Shown piece by piece: positions 9,521 to 17,779 of a DNA stretch of 64,000 nucleotides. Below the pieces are notes generated by a model. The model was not told the origin of the DNA, searched no databases, and saw nothing but the letters and a program-made list of their open reading frames with translations. Positions within the stretch are counted from its first letter, which is position 1, and each line of letters opens with the position of its first letter. Origin of the DNA: Nocardioides luteus. GTDB taxonomy: Bacteria > Actinomycetota > Actinomycetes > Propionibacteriales > Nocardioidaceae. The DNA lies in assembly GCF_015752315.1 (NCBI RefSeq), contig NZ_JADOVJ010000001.1, forward strand, positions 3,464,501 to 3,528,500, given 5' to 3'. Position numbers and translations under genes: made by a program.

Positions 9521-11059
9521 TCAGTGTGTCGTCAACGCCTCGCGGACGACCTGACGGTCGTCGAACGGGTGGGTGACGCCGTTGATCTCCTGACCCGTCT
9601 CATGCCCCTTACCTGCGACGACGACGATATCGCCGGGCTGGGCGAGGCCGATCGCGCGCTCGATCGCGGCCCGCCGGTCGCCGATCTCCTCGACGCTCGC
9701 GGAGCCGCCGGTGGTGCCCGCGAGCACCTGCCGCCGGATGCTCGCCGGGTCCTCGGTGCGGGGGTTGTCGTCGGTGACGATGACGTGGTCGGCCAGACGG
9801 GCGCTGATCTCGCCCATGATCGGCCGCTTGCCGGTGTCGCGGTCTCCCCCGGCCCCGATCACCACGATCAGCCGGGACTCGGTCAGCGGGCGCAGCGTGC
9901 CGAGCGCCGCCTCGACCGCGTCCGGCTTGTGCGCGTAGTCGACCACGACGGTGAACGGCTGGCCCTCGTCGATCCGCTCGAGGCGTCCCGGCACGCCGGA
10001 GCCCTTGGCGAGGGCGGTGGCGACCTCGCGCACCACGGTCTCGTCGCCGTAGGCATGGTGGATGCTGGCCAGGGCGGCGAGGGTGTTGCTCACGTTGTAG
10101 TCGCCGGCCAGCGGGCTCGCGGCCGGGAACGAGAGCCCGTCGGGGCCGTGGACGGTGAAGCTGGAGCCGTCGGGGCGCAGCTCGATGTCGGTGGCGCGCC
10201 AGTCGGCGGTGTCGTCGTGCAGGGCGTAGGTCAGGATCGGGATGGTCGCCTCGGCCGCGAGCCGCCGGCCGTGCTCGTCGTCGATGTTGACGATGCCCAG
10301 CTCGGCCCGCTCGGGGGTGAACAGGTCGGCCTTCGCGGCGTAGTAGTCCTCGACCGTCTCGTGGAAGTCGAGGTGGTCGCGACCGAGGTTGAGGAAGACG
10401 GCCACGTCGAAGACGACCCCGTCGACCCGTCCCATCACGAGGGCGTGGGAGGAGACCTCCATCGCGCATGCCTCGGTGCCCTCCTCCACCATCCGGGCGA
10501 AGAGACCGTGCAGGTCGGGCGCCTCGGGGGTGGTGAGCGGCGTCTTCACGTCGCGCCCGCCGATCCGGGTGCCGACCGTGCCGATCACGCCGGCACGGTG
10601 GCCGGAGTCGAGCAGCGCGCTCTCGGCCAGCCGGGTGGTCGTCGTCTTGCCCTGGGTGCCGGTCACGCCGATCAGCCGCAGCCTGCCCGACGGGTTGCCG
10701 TAGACGCGGGCCGAGAGGGCGCCGAGCACCTTGCGCGGCTGCTCCACGAGCAGCACCGGCAGCTCGCCGAGGCCCTGGGACTCCAGCAGGGCGGCACCGG
10801 CCGCGTCGGTGAGCACCGCCACCGCTCCGGCCTCGACGGCACCGGCGGCGTAGCCGGCTCCGTGGGCCCGGCTGCCGGGGAGCGCGGCGTAGAGGTCACC
10901 CGGGAGCACCCGTTGGGAGCTCAGCGAGACCCCGGTGACACGGGCCTCGCCGCGTACGTCCAGGCCGAACTCGCCGGCCAGCTCGGCCAGCGTCACCGGC
11001 TCGGTCACTCGCGGGCGGGTCGGGCTCTGTGGATCCGCCGTCTCGTACGCACTGCTCAC
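9521..11059 (-). CDS. murE: UDP-MurNAc-tripeptide synthetase MurE
   Basis: MurE adds the third, diamino residue of the stem peptide. The 512-residue protein has the N-terminal Mur domain, the ATP loop GTQGKTTTT (134-142) and the Lys-carbamylation/substrate region SSHALVMGRVDG. LNLGRDHLDFH and the DNPRTEDP motif near residue 440 follow; DNPR is the signature of enzymes that use diaminopimelate. GTG 11059 has no Shine-Dalgarno sequence, but TAACCT lies 6 nt upstream, so the gene probably makes its own leaderless mRNA. The MFS gene lies directly upstream in the same direction, whereas ftsI is the usual neighbour. Confidence 0.96.
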   Translation of the reverse strand: MSSAYETADPQSPTRPRVTEPVTLAELAGEFGLDVRGEARVTGVSLSSQRVLPGDLYAALPGSRAHGAGYAAGAVEAGAVAVLTDAAGAALLESQGLGELPVLLVEQPRKVLGALSARVYGNPSGRLRLIGVTGTQGKTTTTRLAESALLDSGHRAGVIGTVGTRIGGRDVKTPLTTPEAPDLHGLFARMVEEGTEACAMEVSSHALVMGRVDGVVFDVAVFLNLGRDHLDFHETVEDYYAAKADLFTPERAELGIVNIDDEHGRRLAAEATIPILTYALHDDTADWRATDIELRPDGSSFTVHGPDGLSFPAASPLAGDYNVSNTLAALASIHHAYGDETVVREVATALAKGSGVPGRLERIDEGQPFTVVVDYAHKPDAVEAALGTLRPLTESRLIVVIGAGGDRDTGKRPIMGEISARLADHVIVTDDNPRTEDPASIRRQVLAGTTGGSASVEEIGDRRAAIERAIGLAQPGDIVVVAGKGHETGQEINGVTHPFDDRQVVREALTTH

Positions 11060-11065
11060 CTGCGA

Positions 11066-11071
11066 AGGTTA
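11066..11071 (-). promoter_or_regulatory. -10 element of a leaderless murE promoter
   Basis: TAACCT on the minus strand ends 6 nt before the murE GTG. This TANNNT-N6/7-start arrangement recurs at many first genes in this window and matches the known geometry of actinobacterial leaderless promoters. It would make murE and downstream genes independent of the inserted transporter cassette. Confidence 0.55.
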
Positions 11072-11119
11072 TCCGCCCGGCGGGACGAGGTCCCGCCGGG
11101 CCGACCTCAGGCGTGGCGC

Positions 11120-12835
11120 TCAGGCGTGGCGCAGCTGGGCCAGCGCCGCGGCGCTGAGCTCGTGCGGCTCCTCGCCGGGGACGACGAGCACGACAGGTAC
11201 GCCGGCGGTGCGCACGACCGCGGAGGTGATCGAGCCGTCGGCGAGCTGGGCGGCGCGGCCCCGGGGTGAGGAGCCGAGCGCGAGGGTGCGGACCCGGGCC
11301 TCGGTGGCGTACCGGGCCAGCACCATCCCGGCGCTGGCGTGGTCGCCGACGCTGTGCAGGACCAGGCCGGTCGCGGTCACGCCGCGGGCGGCGAGGCGGT
11401 CGAGGTGGGCGCGGACGGTCGCGGCGGCCGTCTCGGGCTCCTCGGCGTCGATCGCGAACTCCTCGACGACCTCGGTCTCGCGGACGTGGACGACCTCCAG
11501 CGGGGCGCCCTCGGCCGCGGCCATCTCGGCGGCCCGGTCGACGACCGCGTCGGCGTCGAGGGTGGCGCCGACGGCGACCAGCACCGGCCGGCCCTCACCG
11601 CGGACCGGGCCGACGGGCTCCAGCGTCGGCGCGACCGGCTCGGCGGTCTCGGCCGACTCGGCGGCCGTGATCAGCCTGTGGCCGCTGGCCAGGACCGGGA
11701 TCGCGATCAGGAACGCGGCGGCCCCGACGTAGAAGGCCACCGACTGGTCGGTCGCCTCGGCGATCTTGCCCGCGGCGAACGGCGCCAGGCCACCGCCGAT
11801 GAAGCGTACGAAGCCGTAGGCCGAGGACGCGATCGGCCGCTCCACCGGCGAGACCAGCATGACCGCCTGCGTGGTCAGGGTGTTGTTGAGGCCGACGAAG
11901 ATGCCGGACAGGACCACGGCCACGATCACCACGGTCGGCGAGGAGACGCCCAGGCCGATGACGGCGAGCAGGACGCCGAGGCCGAGCAGGTTGACGTAGA
12001 GGGTCGGCGCGGTGCCGAAGCGGCGCTGCGCCCACGGCGCGCCCCACACGGCGAAGATCGCGACCAGGATGCCCCAGGCGAAGAAGACCCAGCCGAGCTG
12101 CAGCGGGTCGTGCAGCCCCATCGGGTAGGGCGCGTAGCCGAGCAGGGTGAAGAAGCCCCAGTTGTAGAGCAGGGCCATGATGCCCATGGTCAGCAGGCCG
12201 CGGTGCCGCAGCGCGGCGATCGGGGCGAGCAGCGAGACCTTCTTCTCGGGCTTCGGCGTGGGCGGCAGGAAGACCAGCGTCGCGACCAGCGCGATCGCCA
12301 TCAGCGCGGAGACGCCGAAGAACGGTCCACGCCAGGAGATGCCGCCGAGCACACCACCGAGGAGCGGTCCGACCGCGATGCCGAGGCCGAGCGCAGTCTC
12401 GTAGAGGATGATCGCCCCCGCGAATCCGCCTGTCGCGGAGCCGACGATGACGGCGAGGCTGGTGGAGATGAACAGCGCGTTGCCCAGGCCCCAGCCGGCG
12501 CGGAAGCCGACGATGCCGTCCACGCCGTCGACGGTCCCGGCCAGCCCGGCGAACACGACGATCAGGACCAGACCGAGGATCAGCGTCCACTTCGCGCCGA
12601 TCCGGCTGGAGACCCAGCCGACGCCGATCATCGCCACGGCGGTCACCACCAGATAGCTGGTGAACAGCAGCGACACCTGTGCGGGCGTCGCCCTCAGCTC
12701 CTCCGCCAGCACCGGCAGGATCGGGTCGACGAGCCCGATGCCCATGAAGGACACCACGCACGCGAACGCGACCGCCCACACGGCGCGAGGTTGCTTGAAC
12801 GGACTTGCGGCAGCTGCCCCTTGGTGGGAGCTCAT
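11120..12835 (-). CDS. MFS transporter fused to a C-terminal universal stress protein domain
   Basis: Residues 1 to about 395 form a twelve-helix major facilitator permease. It begins AVWAVAFACVVSFMGIGLVDPILPV and carries the loop motif GWVSSRIGAK between helices 2 and 3, as in drug/H+ antiporters. After a short linker, residues about 417-571 match a UspA-type alpha/beta domain (VLVAVGATLDADAVVDRA, then LALGSSPRG..GSITSAVV and VPVVLVVP). The nucleotide motif is degenerate (GSSPRG rather than G2xG), so ATP binding is uncertain. The gene follows marR by 55 bp on the same strand, which suggests MarR-controlled efflux. The substrate is unknown. It interrupts the usual ftsI-murE junction. Confidence 0.9.
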   Translation of the reverse strand: MSSHQGAAAASPFKQPRAVWAVAFACVVSFMGIGLVDPILPVLAEELRATPAQVSLLFTSYLVVTAVAMIGVGWVSSRIGAKWTLILGLVLIVVFAGLAGTVDGVDGIVGFRAGWGLGNALFISTSLAVIVGSATGGFAGAIILYETALGLGIAVGPLLGGVLGGISWRGPFFGVSALMAIALVATLVFLPPTPKPEKKVSLLAPIAALRHRGLLTMGIMALLYNWGFFTLLGYAPYPMGLHDPLQLGWVFFAWGILVAIFAVWGAPWAQRRFGTAPTLYVNLLGLGVLLAVIGLGVSSPTVVIVAVVLSGIFVGLNNTLTTQAVMLVSPVERPIASSAYGFVRFIGGGLAPFAAGKIAEATDQSVAFYVGAAAFLIAIPVLASGHRLITAAESAETAEPVAPTLEPVGPVRGEGRPVLVAVGATLDADAVVDRAAEMAAAEGAPLEVVHVRETEVVEEFAIDAEEPETAAATVRAHLDRLAARGVTATGLVLHSVGDHASAGMVLARYATEARVRTLALGSSPRGRAAQLADGSITSAVVRTAGVPVVLVVPGEEPHELSAAALAQLRHA

Positions 12836-12890
12836 ACTTCTTGCCTCTTCTCAGACGTTGTTTCGTACGCGTCGCCGGCTGGCCGGCGCG

Positions 12891-13325
12891 TCAGGAATCG
12901 AGCACGGCGTCGATGAGCCGGTCGAGCGCGGGCAGCGCCGCCGCGATGGCGGCACGGTCCTCGGCCGAGACCCGGGCCAGGGCGGCGTCGAGCACACCGG
13001 CTCGCTGGCCCCTCCTCGCCTCGAGCACCTCTCGCCCGGCGTCGGTGATCTCGACCAGGACCGCCCTGCGGTCGGCGTCGTCGGCGACGCGGGCGAGCAT
13101 CCCCTGCCGGGTGAGCCGGTTGACCAGCTGCGTCATCGCGGGCTGGGAAACCCCGGCGGTCCTGGCCAGGTCGGTGACCCGCTGCGCCCCGGTCCGGGCC
13201 AGCACGCCGAGCACCGTCGCCGCGGTCGGCGAGATGTCTCCTGCGGTCGACACCTCGCGCACCAGCCGCACCACCTTCTCGAGGGAGAGCGACAGGTCAC
13301 GGCCGGAGGCTGGAGTCGTACTCAC
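12891..13325 (-). CDS. MarR-family transcriptional regulator
   Basis: This 144-residue winged-helix protein has a recognition helix in GVSQPAMTQLVNRLTRQGML and a wing with DDADRRAVLVEITDAG, both typical of MarR. It begins with GTG and no ribosome-binding site. TATGTT lies 6 nt upstream and sits inside a perfect palindrome, so the repressor very likely shuts off its own leaderless promoter and the downstream MFS gene. The ligand is unknown; such pairs usually sense phenolic compounds or drugs. Confidence 0.93.
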   Translation of the reverse strand: MSTTPASGRDLSLSLEKVVRLVREVSTAGDISPTAATVLGVLARTGAQRVTDLARTAGVSQPAMTQLVNRLTRQGMLARVADDADRRAVLVEITDAGREVLEARRGQRAGVLDAALARVSAEDRAAIAAALPALDRLIDAVLDS

Positions 13326-13330
13326 CAGAG

Positions 13331-13356
13331 AAACATAACATATCTATGTTATGTTT
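13331..13356 (-). promoter_or_regulatory. MarR operator overlapping the marR -10 element
   Basis: This is a perfect inverted repeat, AAACATAACATA, two bases, then TATGTTATGTTT (12-bp arms). It begins 5 bp upstream of the marR start. The half-site on the marR side contains the TATGTT -10 element, so binding would occlude RNA polymerase. It is the most AT-rich stretch in the division cluster. Confidence 0.85.
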
Positions 13357-13416
13357 TCGGCCTGGAACGTCTGTCTCATCCGTCACAGCGCACAGGCAAT
13401 GCCTGCACCTAGCCCC

Positions 13417-15240
13417 TCACCAACCAGTGGGCATCTTCGACGGCTCGGTGCCGGTCGGCGGGACGCCGTAGCGGCGCAGGGCGAAGGACATGATCTGGGA
13501 GAAGACCGGACCGGCGACGGAGCCACCACCGCCGCCGTTGCCGGGGTTGTGGATCGCCACGTAGACCGTGAAGCGGGGGTCGTCGGTCGGGGCGAAGCCG
13601 CCGAAGGAGACGGTGTTGGTGCCGTCGTAGCACTTGCACTCGGAGTTGACCCGCTGGGCGGTGCCGGTCTTGCCGGAGACGCGGTAGCCGGGCACGGCGG
13701 CCTGCTTGGCGGTGCCGTTGACCGGGTCGTTGATGACGCGCTCCATCATCTCCGCGGTCTGGGAGGCGGCCTCCTGCGACACCACGCGGTTGCGCGCGGC
13801 GGTGTCGGTGCCGACCTCGGCGCCGGAGTTGTTGGTGGCGCTCCCGACGATCAGGCTCGGGTCGATGTGCACGCCGCCGTTGGCGATCGTGTTGAGCGCC
13901 GCGGTCATCTGCACGGCGTTGACCGAGATGGACTGACCGAAGTCGATGCGGTCCTCGTTGGCGTCGTTCCAGGCCTCCGGCGAGGCCAGCAGGCCCGCCG
14001 ACTCGGTGTCCAGGCCCAGCCCGGTGCGCCGGCCCAGACCGAACGCCGACAGGTACTCGCGCAGCTGGCCGTCGGCGTACTTGTCCGCGGCCATCACGGT
14101 GCCGATGTTGGACGACTTCGCGATCACGCCGGCGAGGGTGAGCTTCTCGACGCCGTGGGGATACCAGTCACGGATCGGGGCGCCGCCGGACATGTAGGAC
14201 TCCGGCACGCGGATCCGGGTCGAGGGCGAGACGAGCCCCTGGTCGAGCAGACCGGCGACGGTGAGCACCTTCTGGACCGAGCCCGGCTCGTAGACGTTGG
14301 AGAGCGCGTTGCTCCCCCGCAGCGCCTTGGGCGAGGCCGCCGGGTCGCGGGCGTCGAAGGTCGGGTAGTCGGCCAGGCTGAGGATCTCGCCGGTCTGGGT
14401 GTCCATGACGACGGCCATACCCGACTCCGCGCGCGAGCTCTGCACGGCGTCCATCAGGGTCTGCTGCACGTAGTACTGCAGGTCGCGGTCGATGGTGAGG
14501 GTCAGGTCGTGGCCGTCGACGGGGTCGACACGGTTGTTGGTGCCCAGCGGCATCCGGGTGCCGCTGACCGGGCTGGTCGCGTCGTACTCGGCATGGCCGT
14601 CCTTGCCGGCCAGGTGCTTGTCGAAGGCGGCCTCGAGACCGGCGAGGGGGCCGTCGTTGCCGAGGAAGCCGACCAGGTTGGCCGCGACGTCGCCGTTGGG
14701 GTAGTTGCGCAGCGGGTCGCGGCTGGTCCACAGCCCCTGGTAGCCCTCCTTGGAGGCCTTCTCCACCGCCGCGGTCGCCTGCGTCGCGGGCACCTGACGC
14801 TTGATGTACTGGAACCGGCTGCCGTCCTTGCGCAGCTTGGCGAGCGCGGAGGCGTAGTCGACCCCGAGCTCCTTGGCCAGGAACGCGGCGATCGCCGGGG
14901 CGTCCTTCTTCGTCTGCTTGGGGTCGGCCAGCACCATCAGCCCGTCGGAGGAGTCGGCCAGCGCCTCGCCGTCCCGGTCGAGGATCTCGCCACGCTCGGC
15001 CGGCAGCACGACGTCGACGACGTTCTCGGCGGCCGCCATCGCGGCGTACGAGTGCGGGTCGATGCCCTGCAGCTGCACCAGCCGGCCGCCGAAGACCGAG
15101 AGCACCATCGCCACCAGGATGAAGCCGACGCGGAGCCGGATGTGCACCGGCCCGCGCCGCCGGGTCGAGGCGGACGCGGGCCGCGGGGCAGGCCGTCGCG
15201 CCGGCCGGCGGACCTTGCGCTGGACCTGTCGGCTGGCCAT
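13417..15240 (-). CDS. ftsI: Septal transpeptidase FtsI (class B penicillin-binding protein)
   Basis: FtsI cross-links septal peptidoglycan as the partner of FtsW. The 607 residues run as follows: a basic cytoplasmic tail (1-34), one membrane helix (about 35-55), a PBP dimerisation domain (from about residue 77, PAERGEILDRDG) and the transpeptidase domain. Its three active-site motifs are S321-V-Q-K324, SSN (376-378) and KTG (524-526). There is no PASTA domain. It lies 12 bp after ftsL. Downstream, unusually, is the marR-MFS cassette rather than murE. Confidence 0.96.
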   Translation of the reverse strand: MASRQVQRKVRRPARRPAPRPASASTRRRGPVHIRLRVGFILVAMVLSVFGGRLVQLQGIDPHSYAAMAAAENVVDVVLPAERGEILDRDGEALADSSDGLMVLADPKQTKKDAPAIAAFLAKELGVDYASALAKLRKDGSRFQYIKRQVPATQATAAVEKASKEGYQGLWTSRDPLRNYPNGDVAANLVGFLGNDGPLAGLEAAFDKHLAGKDGHAEYDATSPVSGTRMPLGTNNRVDPVDGHDLTLTIDRDLQYYVQQTLMDAVQSSRAESGMAVVMDTQTGEILSLADYPTFDARDPAASPKALRGSNALSNVYEPGSVQKVLTVAGLLDQGLVSPSTRIRVPESYMSGGAPIRDWYPHGVEKLTLAGVIAKSSNIGTVMAADKYADGQLREYLSAFGLGRRTGLGLDTESAGLLASPEAWNDANEDRIDFGQSISVNAVQMTAALNTIANGGVHIDPSLIVGSATNNSGAEVGTDTAARNRVVSQEAASQTAEMMERVINDPVNGTAKQAAVPGYRVSGKTGTAQRVNSECKCYDGTNTVSFGGFAPTDDPRFTVYVAIHNPGNGGGGGSVAGPVFSQIMSFALRRYGVPPTGTEPSKMPTGW

Positions 15241-15252
15241 CGCTCTCCTCCC

Positions 15253-15849
15253 CTACCGAGCGTCGCCCGAAGACGTACGCTGCTGCTCCTCGGCCGCCTG
15301 CTTCTCCGCCGCCTCCTGGGCGCGCTTCTTCTCGGCGAGCTCGGCAGCCTTCTTCTTGGCCGCGGCCGCCTCGGCCGCCTTCTGCTCGGCGACCAGCACG
15401 CTGTAGGGCTTGGCGACCTTCGGGTGCAGCGGCGGCGTCGCGGACCGGTCGGCCGGGGCCGCCTCGCCCTCGATCTTGGCCTCGGGGACCCGCAGCATGG
15501 CCGCGTTCTGCGGCACGACCATGCCGAGGTTCTTCGCCTTGGCGGCGATCTTGTGCGGGTCCTCCATCTTCTTCAGCTCACCGTCGAGCGCCTGCTCGCG
15601 GGCGGCCAGGGTGGTCGCCTGCTCCTGGAGACGCTGCTCCTGGAAGGCCGACTGCTGCATGGAGGTGTTGAAGACGAGCAGGCCCACGACGCCACCGACG
15701 AGCAGCATCGAGACGAGCACGACGAACGGCAGCCGCGGCGCCATCGGCGCCGGCAGCGGCGCCGGGACGGCGGCGAGCCGTGGCTGGGTCGTCTCGGCCG
15801 CCCGGTCCGGGCGGCGCGCAGGCGCCTGTGGCGCGGCGGCGATGCTCAT
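15253..15849 (-). CDS. ftsL: FtsL-like septum protein with an extended charged tail
   Basis: This small bitopic protein sits between rsmH and ftsI, the place of ftsL. Its 198 residues comprise a Pro/Ala-rich cytoplasmic N-terminus, a membrane helix (about 40-61, [21 protein letters not shown]) and a short coiled coil ([19 protein letters not shown]). A conserved segment ending [14 protein letters not shown] resembles actinobacterial FtsL. The last 50 residues are an Ala/Lys/Glu-rich helix ([19 protein letters not shown]), longer than in typical FtsL. ATG 15849 overlaps the rsmH stop. Sequence identity with FtsL is weak, as is usual; the call rests on position and topology. Confidence 0.82.
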   Translation of the reverse strand: MSIAAAPQAPARRPDRAAETTQPRLAAVPAPLPAPMAPRLPFVVLVSMLLVGGVVGLLVFNTSMQQSAFQEQRLQEQATTLAAREQALDGELKKMEDPHKIAAKAKNLGMVVPQNAAMLRVPEAKIEGEAAPADRSATPPLHPKVAKPYSVLVAEQKAAEAAAAKKKAAELAEKKRAQEAAEKQAAEEQQRTSSGDAR

Positions 15850-16856
15850 CTGGTTGCTCCAGGGGTTGGCTTGGCTGTCTTGTCTCTGGGGTTGGATCGG
15901 GGCTTGACGCGCTCCACCGCGCGCAGCCTCACCGAGGCGGCGCGCGGGTTCTCCTCGATCTCCGCCTCGGTCGCCTGCTCGGCACCACGGGTGAGCAGGC
16001 GGAAGGACGGCTCCGCGTCGGGCGGCACGAACGGCAGGTCCGGGGGTACGTCCAGCTTCGTCGCCTCGGCGAAGGCCCGCTTGGTGAGCCGGTCCTCGAG
16101 CGAGTGGTAGGACTCCACCACCACCCGGCCACCGACGCCGACGGCCTCGAGCGATGCCGGCAGTGCCGTACGCAGCGCCCCGAGCTCGTCGTTGACCTCC
16201 ATCCGCAGCGCCTGGAAGGTGCGCTTGGCCGGATGTCCGCCGGTGCGACGGGCTGGTGCCGGGATCTCCGCGTAGAGGAGCTCCACGAGCGGGCCCGAGG
16301 TCGTGAACGGCTGCTTCTCGCGACGCTTGACCACGGCATGGGCGATCTTCTTGGCGAACTTCTCCTCGCCGTAGTCCCGCAGGATCCGGGTCAGGTCCGC
16401 CGCCGAGTAGGTGTTGAGGACGTCGGCCGCGGTCTGGCCACGGGTGGCGTCCATCCGCATGTCGAGCGGCGCGTCCTCGGCGTAGGCGAACCCACGCTCA
16501 CGCTGGTCGAGCTGCATCGAGGAGACACCGAGGTCGAAGAGCACCGCCTGGACCTCGTCCAGCCCCTGCTCGGCGACCACGTCGAGGATCTCGTCGTAGA
16601 CCGCGTGCACACCGGTCCACCGGTCGCCGAAGCGCGCCAGCCGCTCCCCCGCGATGCCGAGGGCGTAGGTGTCGCGGTCGATGCCGATCACGCGCGACCC
16701 GGGGATCCGCTCGAGGACCGCCTCGGTGTGACCGCCGTGGCCGGTCGTGCAGTCGACCAGGACGCCGCCGTCGGCGAGCGCGGGTGCGAGCAGGTCGACG
16801 ATGCGGTCGAGCATCACCGGCACGTGCTTCTGGTTCGTCACCGCCTCGACCCCCAT
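15846..16856 (-). CDS. rsmH: 16S rRNA (cytosine-1402-N4)-methyltransferase RsmH
   Basis: RsmH (MraW) N4-methylates C1402 in the ribosomal decoding centre with SAM. The 336-residue protein begins near [14 protein letters not shown], followed by the SAM loop [15 protein letters not shown]. It has [18 protein letters not shown] and the C-terminal [14 protein letters not shown], all hallmarks of the family. ATG 16856 is chosen because longer versions run into a structured, unconserved leader; a GTG at 16841 is an alternative. It shares ATGA with ftsL. The 234-bp gap to mraZ contains a long palindrome. Confidence 0.95.
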   Translation of the reverse strand: MGVEAVTNQKHVPVMLDRIVDLLAPALADGGVLVDCTTGHGGHTEAVLERIPGSRVIGIDRDTYALGIAGERLARFGDRWTGVHAVYDEILDVVAEQGLDEVQAVLFDLGVSSMQLDQRERGFAYAEDAPLDMRMDATRGQTAADVLNTYSAADLTRILRDYGEEKFAKKIAHAVVKRREKQPFTTSGPLVELLYAEIPAPARRTGGHPAKRTFQALRMEVNDELGALRTALPASLEAVGVGGRVVVESYHSLEDRLTKRAFAEATKLDVPPDLPFVPPDAEPSFRLLTRGAEQATEAEIEENPRAASVRLRAVERVKPRSNPRDKTAKPTPGATR

Positions 16857-16922
16857 CGCACGGCTTCGTCTGGTGTGTGTTCTCGCCCGCCTCTTCGGCA
16901 GAGCCACGGGCTGACAACGCCA

Positions 16923-17044
16923 CGGATCCGCAGAGCCAGGTCTCATGCCCGCTCCGTCACCACCAAGTGCCGTCCGGAACCGGGGAAGGTGCCCCGGATG
17001 GCTGGATGAGTGGAGCGGGACTGAGACCTCGTCCTGCGGATCCG
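16923..17044 (-). repeat. Long imperfect palindrome between mraZ and rsmH
   Basis: Two 33-nt arms (16923-16955 and 17012-17044) pair at 28 of 33 positions, interrupted by a small internal loop and a 2-nt mismatch. The 56-nt interior holds a second perfect stem (CCGGGG 16980-16985 with CCCCGG 16992-16997). On the mraZ-rsmH transcript it would fold into a very stable leader or attenuator structure. It resembles other long extragenic palindromes in this window in having locus-specific arms. Confidence 0.75.
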
Positions 17045-17090
17045 CTGTTGACTTGTCTTGTTCTTGTCGCTTTGTCGATCTGTCCCTTTA

Positions 17091-17513
17091 TCAGTCCGTC
17101 GACTCGTCGAGGTCTGCGAACTTGGCCTGTGCACCCGCGGAGTACTCCGCCCACTTGGCCGGGTCCCAGATCTCGATCCGGTCCATCACACCGATCACGA
17201 CGACGTCCTTGACGATCCCGGCGTAGTCGCGCAGGAGCGGCGGGATGCCGATCCGGCCCTGCTTGTCCGGTGTCGTCTGCTCGGCCCCCGCAAAGAGGAC
17301 ACGGGCGTAGTCGCGTGCGTCCCGAGAGGTGAGCGGCGTCTGCTGGGCCCGCTGCGCCTCCTGCATGAAGACGTCCTCGGGCCACACCACGAGGCAGTTC
17401 TCCTGACCTTGCGTCACGACAACCCCCTCCGCCAGTCGATCTCGGAACTTTGCGGGAAGGAAGATCCGGCCCTTCTCGTCGAGCTTCGGCGTGTACGTGC
17501 CCATGAAGAACAT
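17091..17513 (-). CDS. mraZ: Transcriptional regulator MraZ
   Basis: MraZ is a double-AbrB-fold DNA-binding protein that heads the division cluster and controls its own promoter. The 140 residues contain two repeats: GTYTPKLDEKGRIFLPAKFRD and a second around TTPDKQGRIGIPPLLRDYAG, each with the conserved Asp-x-x-Gly-Arg turn. The ATG at 17513 gives MFFMGTYTPK, one residue longer than the usual MFFGTYTPK. Four GTGGGG-type repeats lie immediately upstream. Confidence 0.96.
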   Translation of the reverse strand: MFFMGTYTPKLDEKGRIFLPAKFRDRLAEGVVVTQGQENCLVVWPEDVFMQEAQRAQQTPLTSRDARDYARVLFAGAEQTTPDKQGRIGIPPLLRDYAGIVKDVVVIGVMDRIEIWDPAKWAEYSAGAQAKFADLDESTD

Positions 17514-17550
17514 GTGCTCGCCCCCGCGGTCAGCTCAACGTGGATCGTTC

Positions 17551-17590
17551 CTCCACTTTGCCCCACCGTACCCCACAATCCCCCACATTC
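17551..17590 (-). promoter_or_regulatory. MraZ operator: four GTGG(G/A)G repeats at exact 10-bp spacing
   Basis: On the minus strand four N4-GTGGRG units follow one another with an exact 10-bp period, ending 38 bp before the mraZ start. MraZ is known to bind short TGGG-type direct repeats one helical turn apart. This array is therefore the expected autoregulatory site of the division cluster. The unit nearest the gene is GTGGAG; the other three are GTGGGG. Confidence 0.88.
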
Positions 17591-17779
17591 AAACCACCTT
17601 CCTCCCCCACGGGGTCATTTCCCACCACCGGCCGCTCCCCGCAGCCCGATGCGGCCAGGTCGTCGACCGCCGGCCGCGCGTCCCCCAGGCAGGTCACAGT
17701 CGGGTCAATGGCGCAGACGCCCGTAGGCGCTACCCCGTACGGTGTTCCCATAAGCAGGTGTGAGTCGGAAGGACGCGAC

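Noticed and set aside
13351..16110. A 919-codon plus-strand frame opposite ftsI, ftsL and rsmH
   Set aside because: It covers three conserved genes on the other strand and has no recognisable domain; it is a codon-bias artefact.
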